Of a stretch of DNA of 6,720 bases, positions 1 through 6,639 are shown in pieces. Each line of letters opens with the position of its first letter. Positions within the stretch are counted from its first letter, which is position 1. A model generated the notes under the pieces. It saw nothing but the letters and a program-made list of their open reading frames with translations. It had not been told where the DNA came from and made no database searches. The DNA comes from JACRBK01 sp964427955 (GTDB lineage: Bacteria > Chloroflexota > Anaerolineae > Aggregatilineales > Aggregatilineaceae): assembly GCA_964427955.1 (NCBI GenBank), contig CAYRWY010000330.1, positions 1 to 6,720 on the forward strand, given 5' to 3'. The translations under genes and the position numbers were made by a program.

Positions 1-3000
1 CCACCATGACCAGCGCGATGAAGGCGAACGGCACCGCCTGCCCTTCGAGATCGCGTACGCGAATCCGGCGCAGCACCCGCGCCGTCTGCCAGATCAGGTA
101 CGAGATCACGATGAAGATGAAGGTACCGTGCACGTACAGGTAGGCCCAGAGCGGCGTGGTTTCCTGTTCCCAGGGTTTGACCGCGGTATAGGCCGTCACG
201 AAATACATAGTGAAGGGCATGGCCGCGACGAAGGTCAGGCCGACGAACAGGCCCACCCGCCCGATCCAGGTGAGCAGCAGCGTCTTGTTGAAGCGCGCCC
301 GCAGCACGATCAGCAGCGCCAGGTACAACACCACGGCCAGCACGACCGCCCCCAATGCCCAGGCCAGCGCGCCGGGTACCGTCAGCGAGGGGTGAATCCA
401 CGTCTCACCGGCCCGCAGCCCGCGCAGTTTTTGCTGCTCGGCCTGCTGCTTTTGCAGGACGTAGTACGCGATCTTGGCCAGCATCCCAACCGGCGCGGCG
501 AACAGCATCAGCAGCAGTTGGCGGGCACGTCCGGGGCGCAGCGCGCGCCACAGCTCCTCGGCGAGGTCCATTTCGGGACGCTCCCGCCGCGTGCGGACCG
601 CGCTCACCCAGGCGACATAGGTCAGCCCTGCCACGCCCAGCAGCAGGTAGGTGATCCAGTCCCAGGAGTTGGTCGGGCGCAGGATGCCGACGACCACCGC
701 GGCCAGCCCGGTCGCCAGGCCCGCCTCCCACCAGCGGCGCAGGCGATGCCCTGCCCCCAGGATCTCGGCCAGCACCCACAGCAGCACCAGCAGCGTCACC
801 GGGAAGGCGATCATGTGGGCGTGCAGGTCGCCGTACAGGAAGGTGAAATAAGGCATTTCAGTAATCGCGTTTTGCCCAGCATAGTTCGGCAGCTCGCCGA
901 TGATGCGCGTCGGCCCCCAGTACCAGCGGTTCGCATCCAGCGTGCGATCCGGGCCAGATTCCAAGGGATGACCAGACAGCACGTCCGGCAGGCCCTTGAA
1001 AAAGGCGGACATCTGGCGGCGCAGGTTGCCCAACTCGTAATTCCACAGCTTGTAGACCGGCGGATGCTTGGCGTAGTTGTCGATATAGTCGTCCGTCTTG
1101 GTCTGGGAATCCACGGTGATCTGCCCGACTTCCATATCGACCGGATCGCGCCCGTGCTCTTTGCGGAAATCCTTGACTGCCTCGTCGTAGAAGTCCTGGT
1201 AGATCGCGGTGCGGCGCGTTTCGGCGTCGGCGCGGCGAACCTGGCTGTACAGGTCCGGACGCTCCCATCCGCCCACGTAGGCCACGCCGTCGAAGATCAG
1301 ATAGAAGGTGCCCAGGTTGCCCAGCACCACCGCCAGCAGCAGCGCCAGGAAGCCCGCCAGCCACGCGTTGCCCGCCGGGGCGCGGGGTTCGACCTCCACC
1401 CGGCGGCGCGGGGGAGCAGCGTCTTCCGGCGGGTTTTGCGGCGGGACCATGTGAACGATCCCGGTAGAGGCATCGAGATCACCCTCGTCACGTAGGGGCA
1501 GGGCTTGCCCTGCCCGGTACGATTCATCGAGATCGGCGGCGGCGTCAAAGGGCGCAGCAAGCAGTGCCCCTACAGGAGCATCAGAATCGCCATACGCCCC
1601 GGTAATGGCATCGGGATCACCCTCATCGTGTAGGGGCAATTCATGAATTGCCCCCCCCACCGAGACGTCGGGATTGCCATACGCCCCGGATGGGACCTCC
1701 GGATCGCCGTCGTCCGCCCCGGTGGCCAGGGGCGGCATATCGCCGGTCGCGCCGTCGATCTGGCCGGGACGCACCGCGCGGGCGCGCACCCAGTTGTAGG
1801 CGATGCTGAACACGCCGACCCCGGTCATGGCGTACAGCGTGGGGAGGATCAGGTTATAGGCCAGCGACGGGCGCACGCCGAGCAGCTTGACCGGCGCGCC
1901 GACGATCACGTAGCCAAAGTAGTAGTAGTTGATGTAGCCCTTGGCGAACCAGGGATCGATGGGCGGAAAAATCGTGCTGCGCAGTACGGCATTGAAATAG
2001 GCGAAATCCATCGGTTTTTCGCCGCCGAAGCTGCCGTGCCACAGGTCAGGATTGGTCTGCCGCACGCCCAAAAATGCCAGGAACAGCGCCAGGGTCAGGC
2101 CCTCCATCGCCAGCAGGTGACGGCGGTTGGCGCGCACGTAGTGCCAGAAGTCGCGCCGCTGCCGCCAGACGATCAGGACGCTGAAGGCGGCCAATCCCAC
2201 CAGGATCACCAGCAGGCCGGGCCGGGTCCAACTCAGAATGTGGAAGGTCCCGCCCACCCAGGCGAGCCAGGCCACCACGACCCAGGCCGCGATTTTCGCC
2301 GCCGGGTACGCGCGATCCGGCAGCGCGGGGAAGATAGCGTAGAGCAGCGGCCAGATCGCCCACCCCGCCACGATCATCAGCAGCCACCACAAGATCACCG
2401 CCGCGATCTGGCTCTTGTTGACAATCGAGTCCAGGTCGAACAGCTTACGCCACGTGCCGCCCTCGGTCTGGATCTTCCACTGCTCGTCGGTGAAGCGCAG
2501 CAGAGTCGGCGTCTTGGACGCTTCTTTCGCACCCCAGGTAACGACGTTGACCGGATCGGGATCGTCCGCATAGGCCGCGGTTGCCGCGCGCACCGAGCGC
2601 CGCGAGACGCTGTTCAGGATCGCGCGCATGTTGTCGGAGGTGTAGGCGGCGGTCTTGCGATAGACCAGCACCACCGGGTGATCGTAGACGCTGAACGCCT
2701 CCTCGGATTCCCACTGCTCGTTGAGGAAGTCCGGCGGAATTTTGGGCGGAAGCACCTGATCGGAGATCTTGAACGGGCCCACACTCGGATCGGACTTGAA
2801 CGTCCGCACCAGTTCGTAGCCCAGGCTGCCATCGAACAACGCCTCGTAGTAGGCCATCGTCATCGGCCAGCGCGACAGAATACGGCTTAGCGAGTCGTAG
2901 AAACGGTTGCTGGTGATCACGATGTAGTCGGCCTGATCCAGCGCGTTGGTCATCGCGGTGTACTTCTCGTCGTTGTCCTCGGCCACCATCCACAGCTTGA

Positions 3001-6000
3001 GGCCCTGGTAGTGCGCGCCGTACATGTCAATCGCGCCGCAGGTGTACTCGGACAGGCCGGAGGGCAGATCGTCGCGGTAGACCATGTCGTCCGGCAGCGG
3101 GCAGGTCGGCCACGGCACCGGATCATCCCAATCGCCTTCCCAGGCGATCACCGGGCCGGAGGTGTAGACCGGGTCGAGCGCCTCGACCAGCAGCGTGCCG
3201 GTCTGGACCTCGCCCGCCGCGTTGGAGCGGCTCACGTGCAGCGGGGGATCGAAAATCACCGTGCGCGGCTGGCCCAGCGGATCGGCGTCGCGGTTGAAAT
3301 CATCCTGGACGGTCGCCGTCGTGCTGGTGCCGTCCGGCGCGACCACGGTGAAGCGGACGGCTTCCTGCCCGGCATCGCGCAGCGGATCGCCCAGGTGGGG
3401 GATGTCTAACTCGCGGACCGTGCCGTCGATGGGAATGGTGAAGTTGATCACGTCACTGCCGCCCACCGTCCAGTTGGTCAGCGGCTGCGGCACGTCGTCG
3501 CCGTACCCGGTCAGGATCGGCTGATCCGGCAGGTTGAGGTCGGCGTAGGTCAGCGTTTGATCCATCGTGAGCTGCATCCCGACCGAGACGTCGTTGATCA
3601 CCATGCCATCGCTGGCGGTAATGCCGCGCACGAACGAGACCGGGCCACCTTCCAGCGCCGTGATCTGTACCAGATAACTCGACGACGGCGGCAGGGTGAC
3701 AGGCACGTCAGGCACCAACGGCACCGCCGCGCCATAGGGGGACGAAGTCGGCGTCAGATCGAGGTCGAGCGACCCTTCGTACTGCAACTGGCGTCCCAGC
3801 GCGGCATCGTTGAGGAAGATCCGCACGCGCAGCACTTCGGGGTCCGGATCGCGCAGGGGATCGTAGACCCGGTTCAGGGTGATGCGCGTCAGATTGGCGT
3901 TGGCCGGGACGGTGAAGGGCAGCTCGACGGTCTGATCCTGGTCCAACTGGTAGACCACCGGCGCGGGGGCAACATAAGATCGCCCGATGTTGACCAACTG
4001 CCGGGTGCCGTCGTCGCCTTCGACCCAGATCCCGAGGTCGCCGGGGATCATCTCCTGGAACCAGCGCGAGGCCGCGACGCGCGTCAACTGGCGGCGCTCG
4101 ACGTTGTGGAAGGCCACGCCGTACAGCATGGTGTAGCCGAGCACGACGATCAGCAGCAGGACCGCAGCGGGATAGGCCAGCGGGCGCAGACGGCGCAGAC
4201 GAGGTAGGGGCAATTCATGAATTGTCCCTACAACAGAATGCCGAATTCGCCGCGCGCCGAGGATCGCCGCCCAGATCATCCAGGCGGCGAACAGCGCCAG
4301 CAGCGGATAGATCGGCAGGAAATAGCGCATGGTCGTGACCCAGCGCCCGCCCAGCCAGCCGAAACAGACCAGAATCCACACGAACGGGATGGCGTGGCGC
4401 GTCCAATTCTTGCGCCCGCGCACGATGGTCACGCCCGCCCAGCCCCACGCGATCCAGGCCAGCAGCCCCAGCGGAATCCCGAAGCCCCACTCGACGATGT
4501 TGCGCCAGGGGAACAGGTAGGGCGTGCGGCTGGCCCACTGGTGATTGGGCGGCGCGTCCCAGTTGCCGGACGTCATGTAGGCCGCTTCGTTGGCGTCGTC
4601 CTGCCAGCCGGGGTTGAATTTGAAGTGCAGATCGATCAGGTGCGGCCCCAAAAAGGCGTGCGGTTGCAGCAGGCGGAAAGTCACGAACGACATGACGCCC
4701 GCCGCCATCATCCCGGCCAGCGCGACCATCACCAGCCGGTTACGCTGGGCCGCGCCGAGCTTGCGATCCAGCGCGGGCAGCATCCGAATCCCCGCCGCCA
4801 CGACGATGATCCCGGCCAGCGGCGCCAGGTTGATCCGGCTGGCGACGGCGCCGCCGAGGGCCGCGCCAAACAGCGCGTAATCCGTCAGATCGGTGACGTC
4901 GAAGATCAGCAGGGCGACGGTCGCCAGCGCCACGAACAGCACGGCCCAGGGAGCCAGCCCGCCCAGCGCATAGCCGATGATCAGGGCCAGCATGGTGATG
5001 CCCACCGCCCCGACCACGGTCCCGTTGTGGGCGCGGCGCTCCAGGCCCAGCGAATGCCGCCGCACGATGCCCGCCGCCGCATACGTGATCGCCGCCGCCA
5101 GCGCGAACATCAGGCTGACGAAACCGGTCGTGATCAGGCCGCCGCCGATGCTCAGATCGTGCGGGGCGAAGGTGTCGGCCAGCGTCCAGCCGACGAGGTA
5201 GATAAACGTCGCGAAAATGCCGGACGCCGCGATCCACAGATCCCCGCTGCTCCCGCGCCGCGCCTCCCAGATCAGACGGATCAGCGCCGTGATCGCCAGG
5301 GTGAGCAGGAATACCCCGCCCAGCGTGACCAGGCCCAGGATCGGGCGGTGATTGTAGCCGGTATCCCACGCCACCCCGCCAAACCAGATCGCGAGGTAGA
5401 CGAGCACGCGCGGTCCCTGTTGGGTGCTCGCGCCATCCAGCGCCCGCACCGCCCAGTAGATCGTAAACGTGACCCAGAAGGTCGAGAAGGAGTCCACCGT
5501 CCAGAAATGCGCCTGCTGGATCGGGAAAGCGGCAAAGGCGTACAGCATCGCCGCCAACAGTCCCACCCAGCGGCTGTACAAGCGCCGTCCCAACAGGAAC
5601 AGCACCAGGATCGTCAGCACGTCGGCCAGCGCCGAAACCGAGCGCCCGATGAACTGCGCGCCGCTATAGCCTTCCCAATAGGTGGTGACGACGTGCTTCC
5701 CGGCGGCGTCGGGATCGTAGGCTTCGAGCAGGGCGTGATAGTCGCGCGACAACTGCGAGCGGGCCACCCCCGCCGTGTGCACGGTGAACAGCGGGAATTC
5801 CCCATAGACGTACAGCCCCTTGCCGATATTGTTGGGGTTGAGTGTCGAACAATCCGCGTCGAAATAGGGACCGAGTCCCGCCGTAAGCGAGCCTAAGTCA
5901 TCGGTGCTGGCGCGGGCCGGATAACGTTCCTGGCAGCGAGCCACGTGCGCATCGCGCTCGGCCTGGGTGCTGTCCGACGGTTGGAGCGGGCCGCCAATCG

Positions 6001-6340
6001 AGCTGACCACGTCGGTCATGAAGCGCTCGTCGGGGTGCAGGTGGGTGAAATCGTCCCAATTCTGGTGGTCGAAGCGCAGCCACGCTCCGATCCCCAGCGT
6101 CGCCAGCAGCAGCGCATAAAACAGCACGTCCACCAGCCCAAAGCGGAACACCGGGCGGCGGACGATCACGCGCGGCGGCTCTTCCTCCGGCAGATACTCG
6201 CCGGATTCCATCTCGGCAGGGGAAAAATCGCCGGACTCCGCCTCAGCGGGCGGCAGATCGTCTACCAGCGCGGCGTAATCCTCCGGCATATTTTCGGCGT
6301 CGTCGGGCAAAAGGTCAGGAGTAGAATAAGGTTCTGCCAA
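1..6340 (-). CDS. Giant fused membrane protein: GT39-like glycosyltransferase + YYY (DUF2298) domain, C-terminus cut by window edge
   Basis: One uninterrupted frame runs from the upstream in-frame stop at 6425-6427 to base 1, giving at least 2113 codons. The order is an acidic N-tail, a polytopic GT-C domain, a soluble beta-rich domain, then a second polytopic domain of the Chlor_Arch_YYY family. The GT half shows HPDERF (residues 102-107, first outer loop, likely site of the catalytic acid), QQAHFWTVDS (275-284), VASRINLAPLAG (499-510) and MRYFLPIYP (671-679). The YYY half shows DPWF...INYYYFG (1462-1476), GDLHAH (1837-1842) and RPTNSWDW (1888-1895). By family it should transfer a sugar from a lipid-phosphate carrier outside the membrane; the YYY half has no known activity. 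I chose TTG at 6338-6340 because GAG lies 8 bases upstream and the sequence MAEPYSTPDLL follows. ATG at 6287-6289 is the alternative, but it has no ribosome-binding site. TTG at 6413-6415 is less likely. Family assignment is strong; the exact start and the substrate are uncertain. Confidence 0.9.
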   Translation of the reverse strand, partial: MAEPYSTPDLLPDDAENMPEDYAALVDDLPPAEAESGDFSPAEMESGEYLPEEEPPRVIVRRPVFRFGLVDVLFYALLLATLGIGAWLRFDHQNWDDFTHLHPDERFMTDVVSSIGGPLQPSDSTQAERDAHVARCQERYPARASTDDLGSLTAGLGPYFDADCSTLNPNNIGKGLYVYGEFPLFTVHTAGVARSQLSRDYHALLEAYDPDAAGKHVVTTYWEGYSGAQFIGRSVSALADVLTILVLFLLGRRLYSRWVGLLAAMLYAFAAFPIQQAHFWTVDSFSTFWVTFTIYWAVRALDGASTQQGPRVLVYLAIWFGGVAWDTGYNHRPILGLVTLGGVFLLTLAITALIRLIWEARRGSSGDLWIAASGIFATFIYLVGWTLADTFAPHDLSIGGGLITTGFVSLMFALAAAITYAAAGIVRRHSLGLERRAHNGTVVGAVGITMLALIIGYALGGLAPWAVLFVALATVALLIFDVTDLTDYALFGAALGGAVASRINLAPLAGIIVVAAGIRMLPALDRKLGAAQRNRLVMVALAGMMAAGVMSFVTFRLLQPHAFLGPHLIDLHFKFNPGWQDDANEAAYMTSGNWDAPPNHQWASRTPYLFPWRNIVEWGFGIPLGLLAWIAWGWAGVTIVRGRKNWTRHAIPFVWILVCFGWLGGRWVTTMRYFLPIYPLLALFAAWMIWAAILGARRIRHSVVGTIHELPLPRLRRLRPLAYPAAVLLLIVVLGYTMLYGVAFHNVERRQLTRVAASRWFQEMIPGDLGIWVEGDDGTRQLVNIGRSYVAPAPVVYQLDQDQTVELPFTVPANANLTRITLNRVYDPLRDPDPEVLRVRIFLNDAALGRQLQYEGSLDLDLTPTSSPYGAAVPLVPDVPVTLPPSSSYLVQITALEGGPVSFVRGITASDGMVINDVSVGMQLTMDQTLTYADLNLPDQPILTGYGDDVPQPLTNWTVGGSDVINFTIPIDGTVRELDIPHLGDPLRDAGQEAVRFTVVAPDGTSTTATVQDDFNRDADPLGQPRTVIFDPPLHVSRSNAAGEVQTGTLLVEALDPVYTSGPVIAWEGDWDDPVPWPTCPLPDDMVYRDDLPSGLSEYTCGAIDMYGAHYQGLKLWMVAEDNDEKYTAMTNALDQADYIVITSNRFYDSLSRILSRWPMTMAYYEALFDGSLGYELVRTFKSDPSVGPFKISDQVLPPKIPPDFLNEQWESEEAFSVYDHPVVLVYRKTAAYTSDNMRAILNSVSRRSVRAATAAYADDPDPVNVVTWGAKEASKTPTLLRFTDEQWKIQTEGGTWRKLFDLDSIVNKSQIAAVILWWLLMIVAGWAIWPLLYAIFPALPDRAYPAAKIAAWVVVAWLAWVGGTFHILSWTRPGLLVILVGLAAFSVLIVWRQRRDFWHYVRANRRHLLAMEGLTLALFLAFLGVRQTNPDLWHGSFGGEKPMDFAYFNAVLRSTIFPPIDPWFAKGYINYYYFGYVIVGAPVKLLGVRPSLAYNLILPTLYAMTGVGVFSIAYNWVRARAVRPGQIDGATGDMPPLATGADDGDPEVPSGAYGNPDVSVGGAIHELPLHDEGDPDAITGAYGDSDAPVGALLAAPFDAAADLDESYRAGQALPLRDEGDLDASTGIVHMVPPQNPPEDAAPPRRRVEVEPRAPAGNAWLAGFLALLLAVVLGNLGTFYLIFDGVAYVGGWERPDLYSQVRRADAETRRTAIYQDFYDEAVKDFRKEHGRDPVDMEVGQITVDSQTKTDDYIDNYAKHPPVYKLWNYELGNLRRQMSAFFKGLPDVLSGHPLESGPDRTLDANRWYWGPTRIIGELPNYAGQNAITEMPYFTFLYGDLHAHMIAFPVTLLVLLWVLAEILGAGHRLRRWWEAGLATGLAAVVVGILRPTNSWDWITYLLLGVAGLTYVAWVSAVRTRRERPEMDLAEELWRALRPGRARQLLLMLFAAPVGMLAKIAYYVLQKQQAEQQKLRGLRAGETWIHPSLTVPGALAWALGAVVLAVVLYLALLIVLRARFNKTLLLTWIGRVGLFVGLTFVAAMPFTMYFVTAYTAVKPWEQETTPLWAYLYVHGTFIFIVISYLIWQTARVLRRIRVRDLEGQAVPFAFIALVMV
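1492..1573. repeat. 82-bp relative of the palindromic element with GTAGGGGCA / TGCCCCTAC terminal inverted repeats
   Basis: The ends are a perfect 9-base inverted repeat: GTAGGGGCA at 1492-1500 and TGCCCCTAC at 1565-1573, the same termini as the 28-bp elements. Inside, 1496-1515 is itself a hairpin (GGGCAGGGC, loop TT, GCCCTGCCC) followed by GGTAC. It therefore looks either like an element with a second palindrome nested in it or like two degenerate copies side by side. It is open in the minus frame and encodes the VGALLAAPF...RAGQALPL segment. Confidence 0.65.
1630..1657. repeat. In-frame 28-bp palindromic element, second copy (YYY-domain loop), right arm partly decayed
   Basis: Same element as the one at 4204-4231. 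The inner 22 bases from 1633 to 1654 are a perfect palindrome (GGGGCAATTC/ATGAATTGCCCC). The outer TA of the right arm is changed to CC, which creates a run of eight C at 1651-1658. It is read on the minus strand in the same codon phase as the other copy and gives GAIHELPL. It ends the first unit of an acidic tandem repeat in the protein. Confidence 0.85.
2411..4114 (-). other. Domain: extracytoplasmic beta-rich region of the GT half (residues ~743-1310)
   Basis: About 570 residues without a membrane span lie between the last GT-domain helix and the first YYY helix. The region opens with ASRWFQEMIPGDLGIW and closes with WEGDWDDPVPWP (1067-1078), DYIVITSNRFYDS (1138-1150), a PMTMAYYEALFDGSLGYELV-type stretch and YDHPVVLVYRKT (1219-1230). 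These blocks match the C-terminal soluble part of Chloroflexota GT39 proteins. Between SRWF (758) and WEGDWDD lies a roughly 290-residue insert rich in alternating hydrophobic residues, Thr, Val, Asp and Pro, which looks like beta-sandwich material. It contains two similar units centred on DPLRDPDPE (827) and DPLRDAGQE (985). A sugar- or acceptor-binding role is a guess. Confidence 0.65.
4115..6142 (-). other. Domain: GT39/PMT-like GT-C membrane region (residues ~67-742)
   Basis: The first hydrophobic span is about residues 67-90, preceded by basic VIVRRP, which places the acidic N-tail in the cytoplasm. The loop after it holds HPDERF, the position where GT-C enzymes of the ArnT/PMT type carry their acidic catalytic residue. 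Then come YVYGEFPLF, a GRSVSALADVLT span, GRRLYSRWVGLLAAMLYAFA and QAHFWTVDS, a series typical of Chloroflexota GT39 proteins. The block RPTPYLFPWRN-like segment (SRTPYLFPWRN) and MRYFLPIYPLLALFAAW close the domain, followed by a last span near residues 718-742. Residues about 304-483 form an apparent extra multi-span insertion between WAVRALDG and DLTDYALFG. The family call is firm; the exact donor and acceptor cannot be read from sequence. Confidence 0.85.
4204..4231. repeat. In-frame 28-bp palindromic element inside the giant gene (GT-domain copy)
   Basis: The sequence is a near-perfect palindrome: GTAGGGG, then the perfect 14-base core CAATTCATGAATTG, then TCCCTAC, with one G-T mismatch between arms. 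It is translated on the minus strand as VGTIHELPL (residues 704-712). It lies between two basic stretches (GARRIRH before, PRLRRLRP after), so it sits in a cytoplasmic loop between two membrane spans, where an insertion is tolerable. No clear target-site duplication is visible. Confidence 0.85.
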
Positions 6341-6348
6341 GGCGTTTT

Positions 6349-6351
6349 CTC
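6349..6351 (-). promoter_or_regulatory. Weak Shine-Dalgarno (GAG) supporting the TTG start
   Basis: On the minus strand, GAG within ACGAGAAAA lies 8 bases before the TTG at 6338-6340. The alternative ATG at 6287-6289 is preceded by GACGACGCCGAAAAT, which has no purine-rich core. The match is short, so this favours the upstream start without settling it. Confidence 0.35.
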
Positions 6352-6502
6352 GTGTCCACTGGATGGGGGAGCGATAGTCCTTTTTAGCTACACTCTCAGG
6401 CGGTGCTTTCCTCAAAAAGATGCATTACAACCTGCAAATGTTGGCGTCGTTCCGCCGTGTCTGTGAGCACACGACATCGCGGTATTTTACCTCACCCCCC
6501 GA

Positions 6503-6529
6503 CCCCCTCTCCACCCCGTGGCGAGGGGG
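6503..6529. repeat. Hairpin repeat, left arm of the intergenic inverted repeat
   Basis: CCCCCTC (6503-6509) pairs with GAGGGGG (6523-6529), and CCAC pairs with GTGG across a CCC loop, with one T/C mismatch. This is the widespread CCTCACCCCC...CTCTCC...GAGGGG repeat type. Its translation gives the familiar spurious peptide HPPTPSPPRGEGE. No T-run follows on either strand, so it is not a typical rho-independent terminator. Confidence 0.7.
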
Positions 6530-6615
6530 AGTGCCGCGGTGGAAATGTCGATGAGAGGGCGGACAGGGCGCAAAAATATCAAAGCCCCTACACCGATGTT
6601 TCCGCCGCGCTGCTT

Positions 6616-6639
6616 CCCCTCTCCGCCTGCGGGGAGGGG
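6616..6639. repeat. Hairpin repeat, right arm of the intergenic inverted repeat
   Basis: CCCCTCTCCG pairs with CGGGGAGGGG around a four-base loop (CCTG), with one G-T wobble. It is the same family as the hairpin at 6503-6529 but in the opposite orientation, with the GATTGAGGGGAGGGGCC tail on its right. Confidence 0.7.

Larger units (their letters stand above)
1460..1708 (-). repeat. Degenerate in-frame tandem repeat encoding an acidic loop (2 units plus a partial third)
   Basis: In protein terms, unit 1 (1622-1708, 29 aa) runs from GDPEVPSGAYGNPDVSVG to IHELPLHDE. Unit 2 (1484-1621, 46 aa) runs from GDPDAITGAYGDSDAPVG to QALPLRDE. A stub, GDLDASTG, follows (1460-1483). Each full unit is an 18-residue acidic segment followed by a palindromic element. 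At the DNA level 1461-1500 and 1599-1638 agree at 34 of 40 positions by eye and lie 138 bases (46 codons) apart, so the frame is kept. The loop is flanked by VRARAVRPG and PPRRRVEVEPR, which points to the cytoplasmic side. Confidence 0.8.
1..2410 (-). other. Domain: YYY-family (DUF2298 / Chlor_Arch_YYY) membrane region, partial
   Basis: The domain starts at a hydrophobic span near residue 1311, followed by LPDRAYPAAKIAAW, a usual opening for this family. The diagnostic motif is INYYYFG at residues 1470-1476, preceded by DPWFAKGY. Further on are WYWGPTR (1806-1812), EMPYFTFLYGDLHAHMIAFP (1828-1847) and RPTNSWDW (1888-1895), then ETTPLWAYLYVHGTF near the left edge. Asp1838, His1840 and His1842 are the obvious conserved polar residues in a membrane context and could bind a metal or the substrate, but this is inference. 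The family is of unknown function and is often encoded beside or fused to GT39 enzymes. The end of the domain, and any TPR or further domain after it, lies outside the window. Confidence 0.85.

Noticed and set aside
128..1495. Long plus-strand open frame (455 codons)
   Set aside because: It is exactly antisense to the minus gene with the same codon boundaries. Its product is rich in R, Q, H, P and G with no domain or membrane pattern, as expected for an antisense shadow of GC-rich coding sequence.
1643..2890. Plus-strand open frame (415 codons)
   Set aside because: Codon-aligned antisense shadow of the YYY and linker part of the minus gene. Its ATG lies inside the palindromic element.
4217..5896. 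Plus-strand open frame (559 codons), the longest frame contained wholly in the window
   Set aside because: Antisense shadow of the GT39 domain with a low-complexity hydrophilic composition. Its start ATG is the centre of the palindrome at 4204-4231. The minus strand here encodes recognisable GT-C motifs.
6387..6415. Possible promoter for the giant gene: TTGAGG (6410-6415), 17-base spacer, TGTAGC (6387-6392), minus strand
   Set aside because: The spacing is right, but the -10 matches only three of six consensus bases, so it is not stronger than chance.
6503..6639. Hairpins as rho-independent terminators
   Set aside because: Neither hairpin is followed by a T-run on either strand, and no gene is known to end here.
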